A stretch of 15,746 nucleotides of DNA from Pseudomonadota bacterium (GTDB taxonomy: Bacteria; Myxococcota; Myxococcia; Myxococcales; Myxococcaceae). Numbering within the stretch: the first letter of the stretch is position 1; each line of letters opens with the position of its first letter. The stretch lies in the NCBI GenBank assembly GCA_023426545.1, contig JAFAAN010000158.1, positions 1-15,746 of the forward strand. The letters run 5' to 3'. The translations under genes and the position numbers were made by a program. The notes below the pieces were generated by a model. It was not told the DNA's origin. It did no database searches and saw only the letters and a program-made list of their open reading frames with translations. Below are positions 6,615 to 14,229 of this stretch, piece by piece.

Positions 6615-6635
6615 ACAGGTGCGCCGCCTACCTGT
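6615..6635. promoter_or_regulatory. Operator-like inverted repeat upstream of flavin reductase
   Basis: ACAGGT (6615-6620) and ACCTGT (6630-6635) are perfect inverted half-sites separated by 9 bp, starting 12 bp upstream of the ATG at 6603. A further CACCTG half-site lies at 6641-6646. The spacing (15 bp centre to centre) is compatible with a dimeric regulator, but no known motif is recognised. Confidence 0.3.
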
Positions 6636-6645
6636 CATCACACCT

Positions 6646-6659
6646 GCCAATAGATTGGC
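6646..6659. promoter_or_regulatory. Second dyad, GCCAAT-AG-ATTGGC
   Basis: Six-base perfect arms GCCAAT (6646-6651) and ATTGGC (6654-6659) flank a 2-bp centre. This is a relatively AT-rich island in the gap between the molybdenum hydroxylase operon and the flavin reductase gene, and a possible operator or promoter element for the flavin reductase-sodB unit. No protein is assigned. Confidence 0.28.
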
Positions 6660-6715
6660 GGGTTGTTGGTTGAATGACAGGGGTCCTCTGTACCCACCAC
6701 CGGCGCCCGTGACGC

Positions 6716-8980
6716 TCAGACGGCGAGCGTGCGGGAGATGGGAAGCTCGCGGACGCGCGTCCCGGTGAGCGCGAAGACGGCGTTGGTGATGGCTGGCGCC
6801 ACGGGAGGCACGCCGGGCTCGCCAATGCCGCCGGACGGCAGGTCGCTGGGGATGATGTCGACGTGAATCTTCCGTGGCGCCTCGCCGATGCGGACCAGCT
6901 TGAGGTCTTGGAAGTTCGACTGCTCCGTCATGCCGCCCTTCATGGTGACGGCGCCGTGCAGCGCGATGCTCATGCCGAAGATGACCGAGCCCTCCATCTG
7001 CGAGCGCACGCGGTCCGGGTTGAGGATGGTCCCGGCGTCCACCACCACCCACGCCTCATCGACGCGGACGCGGCCCCTGGCGTCCTTGACCACCGAGGCC
7101 ACCACGGCCACGTAGCTGAGGAAGCTGCGATGCGCCGCGAGCCCGAGCGCCCGGCCGTTCTTCTTCCGCTCGTCCCAGCCCGAAAGCTCCGTCACGCGCT
7201 CGATGACACCCCGCAGGCGCCCCACGTCCACGGGGTGGTCCTCCACGGACGCGCCATAGTTCCGGAGCGCGGAGATGCCCAGCTCCTGGAGCGAGGCCAT
7301 GCGCGGCGGCCCCAGCACCTCCAGGAGCATGTCGCGTGAGTCGGTGCCCCGCAGGTGCGCCAGCTCGTCCACGAACGAGTTCACGGAGAAGGCGTGGAAG
7401 ATGTTGTAGACGGACCGGAGCCACCCGATGCGCACGTGGGGCGGCGCCTCGCAGGTCTCCGCCCGGACGTTGGGCACGGAGAGCGCCAGGTCGAGCACCC
7501 CCTGCTGGAGGTCCGATGGGCTGGGCCGCGTCACCTCCGCGAAGGTGGAGGCAATGGGCGGAAACGCCGTGCGGTGGCGCCACGCGATGACCTTGCCAGC
7601 AGCGTCCAGTCCCGCGGTGAGCTGCTGCGCGCTGACGGAGTGGTAGTAGTCGTGGCGGATGTCGTCCTCGCGCGTCCACTGCACGCGCACCGGCACGCCC
7701 GCCTCCTTCGCGAGCCACACCACCTCGGCGATGAAGTCCGCCTTGGACTTGCGGCCGAAGCCGCCGCCCAGGAACGTCACGTGGACCTGGACCTTCTCCT
7801 CGGGCAATCCCGCCGTGCCCGCCGCCACGCTGCGAGCAGCTTGGGGGTGCTGCGTGGGCGCCCAGACCTCGCACGTCCCGCCCTCCACCCGCGCCAGGGC
7901 CACGGGGGGCTCCATGGGCACATGGCACTGGTGCGGCACGTGGTACTCGGCCTCGAGGACGCGGGCGGCGGAGGCCAGCGCCGCGTCGACGTCCCCGGCG
8001 TTGCGCGCCACCGTGCCCGGCGCGCGAATCGACGCCGTCAGTTGCTCCCGGTACGCCGCCGAGTCGTAGGAGGCGTTCGGACCGTCCTCCCAGGTGATGT
8101 CCAGCGCCTCCCGCCCGCGCATCGCCGCCCAGGTGTTCTCCGCGAGCACCGCGACGCCGCCCCAGGACTGGAACGTGTAGGGCGCCTTCGCCTGGGGCAG
8201 TTCGAGGACCTTCTTCACACCGGGCACCGCGAGCGCTCGGGAGGCGTCGTAGCGGACCACCTTCCCTCCCACGACGGGCGGACGCGCCACCACCGCGACC
8301 AGCATACCGGGCAGGCGGATGTCCGCACCGAACACCGCGGTGCCCGAGACATAGGCCGGGCCGTCCAGCAGCGGCATCGGCCGGCCCGCCATGCGCAGCT
8401 CGGCCTTCGGTCGCAGCTTGACCTCGGCAGCCTTCGGAACCTTCAGCTTCGCCGCATCCGCCACCAGCGCTCCGAAGCCCAACGAGCGCTGACCGTCGCG
8501 GAGGAACACCGCGTGCTCCCTGGCCTCGCACGCCTCCGGCTTCACCTTCCAGCGGCGGGCGGCGGCGGCCACCAACATCTCCCGCGCGGTGGCGCCCATG
8601 CGGCGGATGTCGTCATACACACCGCGGACGCTGCTGGAGCCGTCCGTGTTCTGGTCGCCGTAGACCTTGTCCCCGTCGGCCTGGACCACCTTCACGCGCG
8701 CCATGTCCGCGCCCAGCTCGTCGGCGATGAGGACGGGGAGCGAGCTGCGGATGCCCTGCCCCATCTCCGAGCGGGCACAGACGATGGTGACCCACCCATC
8801 CGGCGCCACGTGGACGAACACGTTCGGGTTCAACCCCGGAGCATGGCTCGTGGCGCTGGGCGCGCTCGCCGCCGCCATGGCCGCGCCGCCGGAGAAGACA
8901 CCGAGGGCAAACCCGCCCACCGACAGGTTCAGGCCCTCCAGGAACGAGCGCCGGCTGATCAACGAGAGCAGCTTCGTCAT
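6716..8980 (-). CDS. Molybdopterin-binding aldehyde/N-heterocycle dehydrogenase large subunit (IorB-like)
   Basis: This is the molybdenum-cofactor subunit (754 aa) of a xanthine oxidase-family enzyme in the isoquinoline 1-oxidoreductase beta / aldehyde dehydrogenase group. A twin-arginine signal (SRRSFLEGL, residues 8-16) with a hydrophobic stretch to about residue 40 predicts Tat export of the folded holoenzyme. Two mature halves follow: the VHVAPDGWVTIVCARSEMGQG segment, the GTAVFGADIRLPGML aldehyde-oxidase-like hammerhead region, the MPT-contacting loop FLGGGFGRKSK, and the C-terminal GIGEPGVPP with the catalytic base Glu. The length is normal for single-chain IorB proteins, which split the domain order of classical XdhB. 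RBS GAGGA lies just before ATG 8980. It starts 10 bp after the 2Fe-2S subunit. The substrate cannot be read from sequence; aldehydes or N-heterocycles are the usual ones. Confidence 0.92.
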   Translation of the reverse strand: MTKLLSLISRRSFLEGLNLSVGGFALGVFSGGAAMAAASAPSATSHAPGLNPNVFVHVAPDGWVTIVCARSEMGQGIRSSLPVLIADELGADMARVKVVQADGDKVYGDQNTDGSSSVRGVYDDIRRMGATAREMLVAAAARRWKVKPEACEAREHAVFLRDGQRSLGFGALVADAAKLKVPKAAEVKLRPKAELRMAGRPMPLLDGPAYVSGTAVFGADIRLPGMLVAVVARPPVVGGKVVRYDASRALAVPGVKKVLELPQAKAPYTFQSWGGVAVLAENTWAAMRGREALDITWEDGPNASYDSAAYREQLTASIRAPGTVARNAGDVDAALASAARVLEAEYHVPHQCHVPMEPPVALARVEGGTCEVWAPTQHPQAARSVAAGTAGLPEEKVQVHVTFLGGGFGRKSKADFIAEVVWLAKEAGVPVRVQWTREDDIRHDYYHSVSAQQLTAGLDAAGKVIAWRHRTAFPPIASTFAEVTRPSPSDLQQGVLDLALSVPNVRAETCEAPPHVRIGWLRSVYNIFHAFSVNSFVDELAHLRGTDSRDMLLEVLGPPRMASLQELGISALRNYGASVEDHPVDVGRLRGVIERVTELSGWDERKKNGRALGLAAHRSFLSYVAVVASVVKDARGRVRVDEAWVVVDAGTILNPDRVRSQMEGSVIFGMSIALHGAVTMKGGMTEQSNFQDLKLVRIGEAPRKIHVDIIPSDLPSGGIGEPGVPPVAPAITNAVFALTGTRVRELPISRTLAV

Positions 8981-8990
8981 GGCGTCCTCT

Positions 8991-9452
8991 TCACTCCTCG
9001 GAGAGGCCCGCGGCCTTCTTCACGGCCGAGCGGATCCGCGTGTACGTCCCGCACCGGCAGAGGTTGCCGGCGAGCGACTGGTCGATCTCCGCGTCCGACG
9101 GCTGGGGCTTCTTCGCCAGCAGCGCCGCCGCACACATGATCTGCCCCGTCTGGCAGAAGCCGCACTGGGGCACGCCCAGCTCTACCCACGCCCGCTGCAG
9201 CGGGTGGTTGCCATCGGGCGAGAGTCCCTCGATGGTCGTCACCGCATGTCCCTCCGCGCGGCGGACGGGCGTCACGCACGCGCGCACGGGCTGTCCGTCC
9301 AGGTGCACGGTGCAGGCTCCGCACAGCGCCTGGCCGCAGCCGTACTTCGTGCCCGTGAGCCCGAGCACGTCCCGCACCGCCCACAGCAGCGGCATCTCCG
9401 GGTCGACGTCCAGCTCCTTCTCCTCACCATTGATGCGAACGCGGACCGTCAC
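8991..9452 (-). CDS. 2Fe-2S subunit of molybdenum hydroxylase (IorA-like)
   Basis: This is a 153-aa electron-transfer subunit with two [2Fe-2S] clusters. The plant-ferredoxin-type cluster uses Cys39, Cys44, Cys47 and Cys59 (YGCGQALCGACTVHLDG). The helical-bundle cluster uses Cys97, Cys100, Cys132 and Cys134 (CGFCQTGQIM and NLCRCGTY). All eight ligands are present and the length matches IorA/CoxS-type subunits. It has no signal of its own, so it is expected to ride with the Tat-exported large subunit. The start is GTG 9452, supported by AGGAGG 7 nt upstream and by the GTGA overlap with the cytochrome stop; the frame is open much further upstream but only as a shadow of the cytochrome gene. Confidence 0.93.
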   Translation of the reverse strand: MTVRVRINGEEKELDVDPEMPLLWAVRDVLGLTGTKYGCGQALCGACTVHLDGQPVRACVTPVRRAEGHAVTTIEGLSPDGNHPLQRAWVELGVPQCGFCQTGQIMCAAALLAKKPQPSDAEIDQSLAGNLCRCGTYTRIRSAVKKAAGLSEE

Positions 9453-10102
9453 GGCCGTACCTCCTCGCTCGGGCACTCCGCGCCCGTCTCCACCCAGGCC
9501 GCGACGAGGGCGCCGAACTGCGCCTGCGTCCCTGGAGCGGGCTTCCGCCCCGAGCCCGGGTTCCAGCCCCAGGCCACCAGCGCGTCGTGGGCGTTGTGCT
9601 CCACCACCTGCTCCGGCGTCTTGCCGCCGTTGCGCTTCATGTCCTTGAGCTGCTCGCACACCTGCCGCGGGCTCTTGCCCACCCACGCCATCTCGATGGG
9701 AGCGAGGTGCCAGTTCGGCGCCCCCGGCACGCGGGCCAGCTCCTGGTTCCGGTCCTGATGGCAACTGGTGCACGCCATGCCCACCACGCCCTGGTCCTCG
9801 GGGCCGCGCACGACGGGAGGGTCATGGAGCTGTCCCTCATCGCCCTGCAAGGGGCTCTCCCCCGCGGGGTGGCAGTTCGCGCACCGCGGGTGGAGGAAGA
9901 CGCGGCTGGCCTCCAGGAAGAGCGCACGGGAGCGCTCCTTCCGGTCTGGGATGGCCGTGAAGGCCTCCAGGGGCCGCAGCGCGTCGGGGGCAACCTCGGG
10001 CAGCGCCGGACTGCGCGCCGCCGCGGCATCGGGCTCCCGCCTGCATCCTCCCGCCAGCAGGAGGACGGAGAGCGAGGCCATGACCGGAAGAGATGGCTGC
10101 AT
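9449..10102 (-). CDS. Dihaem c-type cytochrome lipoprotein, electron acceptor of the IorAB-like enzyme
   Basis: This 217-aa protein has an N-terminal hydrophobic signal (VMASLSVLLLAGGC) with a lipobox-like LAGGC, lipid-modified Cys20 predicted. Two haem-binding motifs are seen: CANCH (74-78) and CTSCH (111-115). The rest (NWHLAPIEMAWVGKSP, QLKDMKRNGGKTPEQVVEHNAHDALVAWGWNPG) resembles the cytochrome-like proteins found beside IorAB genes. It probably takes electrons from the 2Fe-2S subunit outside the cytoplasmic membrane (inference from context). ATG 10102 has GGAG ten bases upstream; a TTG at 10132 is less likely because it would bury the signal. Its stop overlaps the GTG of the 2Fe-2S gene by four bases. 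It is the first gene of the operon, 73 bp after the Clp gene on the same strand. Confidence 0.87.
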   Translation of the reverse strand: MQPSLPVMASLSVLLLAGGCRREPDAAAARSPALPEVAPDALRPLEAFTAIPDRKERSRALFLEASRVFLHPRCANCHPAGESPLQGDEGQLHDPPVVRGPEDQGVVGMACTSCHQDRNQELARVPGAPNWHLAPIEMAWVGKSPRQVCEQLKDMKRNGGKTPEQVVEHNAHDALVAWGWNPGSGRKPAPGTQAQFGALVAAWVETGAECPSEEVRP

Positions 10103-10150
10103 CGAGCCAAGGCTCCGGCATGTCGTCACCAACTACAAGGTGAATGTCGA

Positions 10151-10164
10151 GGGCCCGGAGGCCC
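10151..10164. other. Small GC hairpin between Clp gene and cytochrome operon
   Basis: GGGCC (10151-10155) and GGCCC (10160-10164) enclose a CGGA loop inside the 73-bp gap. There is no T-tract, so it is not a convincing terminator and read-through from the Clp gene into the cytochrome operon is possible. I see no promoter hexamers in this gap. Confidence 0.25.
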
Positions 10165-10175
10165 CGCGTGACGGC

Positions 10176-12830
10176 TCAGTGAACGGCGCTCGACGCGGGC
10201 TGCTCCGCCTCCGCCTCGGGCGCCTCCACCTCGTTGAAGCGGAATTTTCCACCCTCGAAGTCCGCGCGGACCCGGCTGTTCTCATGGATGTCGCCGGAGA
10301 TGAGTGACTCGGCGAGCGGCGCCTCGATGGCACGCTGGATTTCGCGCCGCAGCGGGCGGGCGCCGAACGTCGGGTCCCACCCCTTGTCCACCAGCGCCTC
10401 CAGGGCCGCGGGCGTCAGCTCCAGCGAGATGCCCTGTCCGTGCAGCAGGCGGCGCGTCTTCTCCAGCATCAGGTCCACGATGGCGCGCAGCTGCGCGCGG
10501 TTGAGCGGCTCGAAGACGACCGTCTCATCGATGCGGTTGAGGAACTCCGGCGGGAAGTGCCCCTTGAGCACGCCCATGACACGCTCGCGCATCCGCTCCT
10601 GCGGCTCCTTGCGCGCGGTGGACTCCTGGATGAGGTGCGAGCCCAGGTTGCTGGTGCCGATGATGACGGTGTTCTTGAAGTTCACCACCGTGCCCTGCGC
10701 GTCCGTGAGACGCCCGTCGTCCAGCACCTGGAGCAGCATGTGGAACACGTCGGGGTGTGCCTTCTCCACCTCGTCGAAGAGGAGCACGCAATAGGGGCGC
10801 CGCCGCACCGCCTCCGTGAGCTGGCCCCCCTCCTCGTAGCCGACGTAGCCCGGCGGCGCGCCCACCAGCCGGCTCACGGTGTGCTTCTCCATGTACTCAC
10901 TCATGTCGAAGCGGATGAGCGCCTTCTCGTCTCCGAAGAGCAGCTCGGCCAGCGTCTTCGCCAGCTCCGTCTTGCCCACGCCGGTGGGGCCCAGGAAGAG
11001 GAAGGAGCCGATGGGCCGCCCCTCGTCCTTGAGCCCCGCCCTGGCCCGCCGGATGGCCTGTGACAGGACGTGGATGGCCTCGTCCTGGCCGATGACGCGC
11101 TCGTGCAGCCGGGCCTCCAGCTCCAGGAGCTTCTTGCGCTCATCCTCCGTCATCTGGGTCACGGGGATGCCCGTCATGCGCGACAGCACCTCGGCCACGT
11201 CCTCGGCGCCGACCTCCGGCGTCTCCCCCGACTTCTGCGTGCGGCGCTCCTTCTGCGCGCTCTGGACCTCCCGCTCCGCGTCGCGGAGTTTCGCCTCAAG
11301 CTCCTGGATGCGCGGGCCGGCCTTGCGGTCCCGGGCCTCGTCGAGCGCGCGCTTCACCTTCACCACCTCGTGCTCGGCGTTCACCAGCCGCGCCGGTGGC
11401 AACGTGAGCCGCAGCCGTACGCGGGCCGCGGCCTGGTCCACCAGGTCGATGGCCTTGTCCGGCAGGAAGCGCCCGGTGACGTAGCGGTCCGACAGCTCCA
11501 CCGCCGCGACGAGCGCGGCGTCCGCGATGCGCACGCGGTGGTGCGACTCGTAGCGGTCCTTGAGGCCGCGGAGAATCTCGATGGCCTGCTCCGCGGTGGG
11601 CTCGGGGACGACCACCGGCTGGAAGCGCCGCTCCAGCGCGGCGTCCTTCTCGATGCGCTTGCGGTACTCGTCCAGCGTGGTGGCGCCGATGACGTGCAGC
11701 TCGCCGCGCGCCAGGGACGGCTTGAGCATGTTGCCCGCGTCCATGGCGCCCTCGGCGGCGCCCGCCCCGACGATGGTGTGAATCTCGTCGATGAAGAGGA
11801 CGATGCCCTCGCTGTTCGCCTTCACCTCGTCCATGACCTTCTTCAGCCGCTCCTCGAACTCACCGCGGTACTTGCTGCCCGCGAGCAGGCCGGAGAGGTC
11901 CAGTTGCAGCACGCGCTTGTCGCGAAGCGTGTCCGGGACGGCGGCGGAGATGATGCGCTGGGCGATGCCCTCCACGATGGCCGTCTTGCCCACGCCCGGC
12001 TCACCGATGAGCACCGGGTTGTTCTTCGTGCGGCGGGAGAGGATTTCGAGCGTGGTCTCGATTTCGTTGGCCCGCCCCACCACCGGGTCCAGCTTCCCCT
12101 CCGACGCCAGGCGCGTGAGGTCGCGGCAGTACTCGTCCAGCGTCGGCGTGGGCGAGCGGCGCGCCTCCGCCGAGGCCGCCAGCTCCTCCGCGACGGCCGC
12201 GCGGGCCTTGCCATGCTGGGCGCCCTGCTCGCGCAGGATCTCCGACGCCAGCCCCTCGCCTTCCTGGAGCAGGCCCAGCAGCACGTGCTCGGGCCCCACG
12301 TAGGAGTGCCCCAGCTCGTAGGCTTCCTGGTACGCGAGCTCCAGGGCCCGCTTGGCATGAGGCGACAGCTCGGGCCGCTCCATGGGCCGCTTGCCCCGGC
12401 GAATCTCCGCCTCGGCGCGCTCCGCGATGCGGGCGGGGTCCAGCTTCATGCGGCTGAGCGCGGTCCGGCCCAGCGGGTCCCTCGCGAGCGCTGCGAGCAG
12501 GTGCTCCGTGTCGATGGAGGCCGCCCCCGCGCTCCGGGCTGACTCGAAGGCCGCCTCCAGCACGCGCCGCGTCTCGTCGGAGAAGGCCTCGGTGATGTCG
12601 TAGCGCTCCACCGGCTGCTGGAGCGCGCGAGTCAGCCCGCCCAGCTCGTCGCCTCCAAAGTCACTGAAGAACTGGTCGAAGAGCGATGTGCCCAGGCCCA
12701 TGCGCCCGAAGCGCGAGCGCTGGCTGCTGCAGACGTCACACAGCGACTCGGTGGTCCGCCGATTCCCGATGACGCGGGTGACCCGCGTGGTCGCCGGACG
12801 CTGGTGACAGAGGTCGCAGATATTCGCCAT
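10176..12830 (-). CDS. Zinc-finger Clp/Hsp100 AAA+ ATPase (ClpC/ClpE-like)
   Basis: This is an 884-aa two-domain protein unfoldase. Domains in order: an N-terminal zinc finger with CxxC pairs Cys5/Cys8 and Cys31/Cys34, as in ClpE; a linker with FDQFFSDF; two Clp-N repeats (about 78-215); AAA+ module 1 with Walker A GEPGVGKT (276-283) and Walker B Asp348/Glu349; a short coiled coil (about 483-533), much shorter than the ClpB M-domain; AAA+ module 2 with Walker A GPTGVGKT (614-621) and Walker B Asp686/Glu687; and the D2-small domain (GWDPTFGARPLRREIQRAIE). The region after TSNLG reads SHLIQESTARKEPQERM with no VGF/IGL-type ClpP tripeptide, unlike ClpC/ClpE. ATG 12830 gives the zinc finger at the very N-terminus. 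It is divergent from a 144-aa gene across 191 bp. Confidence 0.93.
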   Translation of the reverse strand: MANICDLCHQRPATTRVTRVIGNRRTTESLCDVCSSQRSRFGRMGLGTSLFDQFFSDFGGDELGGLTRALQQPVERYDITEAFSDETRRVLEAAFESARSAGAASIDTEHLLAALARDPLGRTALSRMKLDPARIAERAEAEIRRGKRPMERPELSPHAKRALELAYQEAYELGHSYVGPEHVLLGLLQEGEGLASEILREQGAQHGKARAAVAEELAASAEARRSPTPTLDEYCRDLTRLASEGKLDPVVGRANEIETTLEILSRRTKNNPVLIGEPGVGKTAIVEGIAQRIISAAVPDTLRDKRVLQLDLSGLLAGSKYRGEFEERLKKVMDEVKANSEGIVLFIDEIHTIVGAGAAEGAMDAGNMLKPSLARGELHVIGATTLDEYRKRIEKDAALERRFQPVVVPEPTAEQAIEILRGLKDRYESHHRVRIADAALVAAVELSDRYVTGRFLPDKAIDLVDQAAARVRLRLTLPPARLVNAEHEVVKVKRALDEARDRKAGPRIQELEAKLRDAEREVQSAQKERRTQKSGETPEVGAEDVAEVLSRMTGIPVTQMTEDERKKLLELEARLHERVIGQDEAIHVLSQAIRRARAGLKDEGRPIGSFLFLGPTGVGKTELAKTLAELLFGDEKALIRFDMSEYMEKHTVSRLVGAPPGYVGYEEGGQLTEAVRRRPYCVLLFDEVEKAHPDVFHMLLQVLDDGRLTDAQGTVVNFKNTVIIGTSNLGSHLIQESTARKEPQERMRERVMGVLKGHFPPEFLNRIDETVVFEPLNRAQLRAIVDLMLEKTRRLLHGQGISLELTPAALEALVDKGWDPTFGARPLRREIQRAIEAPLAESLISGDIHENSRVRADFEGGKFRFNEVEAPEAEAEQPASSAVH

Positions 12831-13021
12831 GGCTTTCGGTCCCCCCGGGGCACCGGTGGCCTGGGCGCCCGCGTATGACGGTTCTGCCCCAACGCTAGGG
12901 ACGGCCGTGGCCCGGCACCTCGGTCCCAAGGCAGGGCCGGGCGGCCAGGGTGGCCCCCCGTCGCAGGGGGCGTTAACGTGCCGGGAGAGTCGGTCTTTCT
13001 ACGTCCTCTGGGAGTCCCCAC
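12831..13021. promoter_or_regulatory. Divergent intergenic region (Clp gene / 13022 gene)
   Basis: This 191-bp spacer should hold both promoters. A GC hairpin of C-tract (12954-12959) and G-tract (12966-12970) and a small dyad GGCCA-GGG-TGGCC (12943-12955) are visible. On the + strand TTAACG (12973-12978) has a 17-bp spacer to TTTCTA (12996-13001), a weak promoter candidate. GGGAG about 7 nt before ATG 13022 is the ribosome site. I see no CIRCE element and no convincing heat-shock sigma promoter for the Clp gene. Confidence 0.35.
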
Positions 13022-13456
13022 ATGTCCGAGCAGAAGCCCCGCCTGAAGCGCCCCGTGGAGAATGTCCGCGCCGAGCTGCTCGCGGATCCCGACACCCAGC
13101 GCATCGCGAAGTCCCTGGACATGGAGCTGGAGGCCTACGTCGAGCTGGTCCTCGAGTACGCCCAGAACCCGGACAAGGAGCCGACGCTCATCGTCGCCCC
13201 GGACGAGGAGCTGCGCGCCGCCGGCTACAACCCGCCGTCGACGCAGGACGTCGCCAGCTTCTTCATCGCCGCCGCCAACGGCGAGCTGGGCATCGGCCCG
13301 CCCAAGTCCTACTACACGGGGTTCGAGGCGACCCAGGACGTGTCGAACAAGCCCTCTCTGCGCGGCGACGAGGGCCAGGAGCAGGTTTCCGTGGACGAGG
13401 AGACCAGCCAGAAGCTCCGCCAGCACGTGCCCAAGGGAGGGACGGAGCGGGTCTAG
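13022..13456 (+). CDS. Hypothetical protein, 144 aa, acidic and soluble
   Basis: I do not recognise this protein. It starts at ATG 13022 with GGGAG seven bases upstream. The first 40 residues are charged and look helical (KRPVENVRAELLADPDTQRIAKSL...). Next comes an acidic helix (LEAYVELVLEYAQNPDKEP), then a region with GYNPPSTQDVASFFIAAANGELGIGPPKSYY, and a polar, Glu/Gln-rich C-terminal tail. There is no signal peptide, membrane segment or cysteine. Codon use is strongly G/C at third positions like its neighbours, which supports a real gene. It is divergent from the Clp ATPase and 72 bp upstream of the Gly-rich gene, so it could be an adaptor or substrate of the former, but this rests only on position. 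Confidence 0.8.
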   Translation: MSEQKPRLKRPVENVRAELLADPDTQRIAKSLDMELEAYVELVLEYAQNPDKEPTLIVAPDEELRAAGYNPPSTQDVASFFIAAANGELGIGPPKSYYTGFEATQDVSNKPSLRGDEGQEQVSVDEETSQKLRQHVPKGGTERV

Positions 13457-13528
13457 GCCCGCCCGGCGCAACTTTCCCCACCTTCCCCCGACAATTCAGA
13501 CATTCACCCCTTTCAAGAGGTCTCGAAC

Positions 13529-14095
13529 ATGTCCGTTGGCGGCGCAGGTGGTTCGAACGGAAGCCGTGGCTCGAATAACGCGAGCAATGCTGGCCGAAGC
13601 GCCGCTGCCAGTGCGGCCAACGCGGCGGGCAAGGCCGTGGGCGGGGTGGCTGGCGCGCTGGGTGGTCTCGGCAAGGCGCTGGGCGGTATCGGCAAGGCGG
13701 TCGGTGGTCTGGCGGCAGGCATCGGCAACATCGCCGGGAAGATTGGCAGCGCGCTGGGCCAGGTCTCCGGCCTCGTCGACAAGGCGCTGAGCGCCATCAC
13801 CGGCCCGCTCAAGGGGTTGATCGGCAGCGCGCTGGACAAGATGCCCTTCGGCATCGGCCAGCTCGCCAAGCCGTTCGTCGACAAGTTCATCGACAACGGC
13901 CTGTCCATGGTCGCCGGTGGCCCGCTGGGCGGCGTGGCATCCATGCTCGGCAAGGCCGGCACGGTGGGGAAGCTGGCGGACATGGTGGAGACGGTCCGCA
14001 CCGGCGCGAAGACGGTGGGCGACATCGCCGAGGGCCGCTTCAACGCCCAGCAGATGGCGGCCTTCGCCCAGGCCCAGCTGATGCGCGGCCTCTGA
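13529..14095 (+). CDS. Gly/Ala-rich protein with glycine-zipper heptads, 188 aa
   Basis: I do not recognise the family. ATG 13529 has GAGG eight bases upstream. Residues 1-32 are low-complexity Gly/Ser/Asn/Ala without a classical signal peptide. Residues 34-75 are six near-identical 7-residue units (GKAVGGV, AGALGGL, GKALGGI, GKAVGGL, AAGIGNI, AGKIGSA) that alternate Gly with Ala/Val/Leu/Ile, a glycine-zipper pattern that can pack into or across membranes. Residues 76-150 continue amphipathic (GLVDKALSAITGPLKGLIGSALDK, MPFGIGQLAKPFVDKFIDNG). The end (FNAQQMAAFAQAQLMRGL) is a polar helix. There is no cysteine. Possibilities include a pore-forming or secreted effector-like protein or a structural surface protein; none is established. 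A strong terminator follows 26 bp downstream. Confidence 0.82.
   Translation: MSVGGAGGSNGSRGSNNASNAGRSAAASAANAAGKAVGGVAGALGGLGKALGGIGKAVGGLAAGIGNIAGKIGSALGQVSGLVDKALSAITGPLKGLIGSALDKMPFGIGQLAKPFVDKFIDNGLSMVAGGPLGGVASMLGKAGTVGKLADMVETVRTGAKTVGDIAEGRFNAQQMAAFAQAQLMRGL
13628..13753 (+). repeat. 21-bp coding repeat, six imperfect units
   Basis: Six consecutive 21-bp units encode the heptads of the Gly-rich protein (units start at 13628, 13649, 13670, 13691, 13712 and 13733). Units 1, 3 and 4 share GGCAAGGC at their start and GG(C/T)GGT-type ends. Later units are more diverged, suggesting old tandem duplication under protein-level constraint. Confidence 0.75.
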
Positions 14096-14120
14096 TTCGC
14101 ATCGAAGCGCAGCAGGCCCC

Positions 14121-14160
14121 AGGGCCAGCCCCCGGTCTCCGGGAGCTGGCCCTTCGTCTT
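14121..14160 (+). terminator. Strong intrinsic terminator after the Gly-rich gene
   Basis: AGGGCCAGC (14121-14129) pairs with GCTGGCCCT (14145-14153), a perfect 9-bp outer stem. Inside it CCCGG (14131-14135) pairs with CCGGG (14139-14143) around a TCT loop. The sequence continues TCGTCTTT, a T-rich tail. It ends transcription of the 13022-14095 unit and isolates the MFS gene. Confidence 0.8.
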
Positions 14161-14170
14161 TCCAGCGTCC

Positions 14171-14184
14171 GTGTGGGCCCACAC
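14171..14184. promoter_or_regulatory. Perfect 14-bp palindrome upstream of MFS exporter
   Basis: GTGTGGGCCCACAC is a perfect palindrome centred about 98 bp before the MFS start codon, in a gap that also holds the upstream terminator. Such sites suit dimeric repressors of exporters, but no regulator gene is in the window and no known motif is matched. Confidence 0.35.
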
Positions 14185-14229
14185 CCGGAGTGTCCGCCCG
14201 GCGCGCCGCGCCGCTTGATGCTGGCGGCA

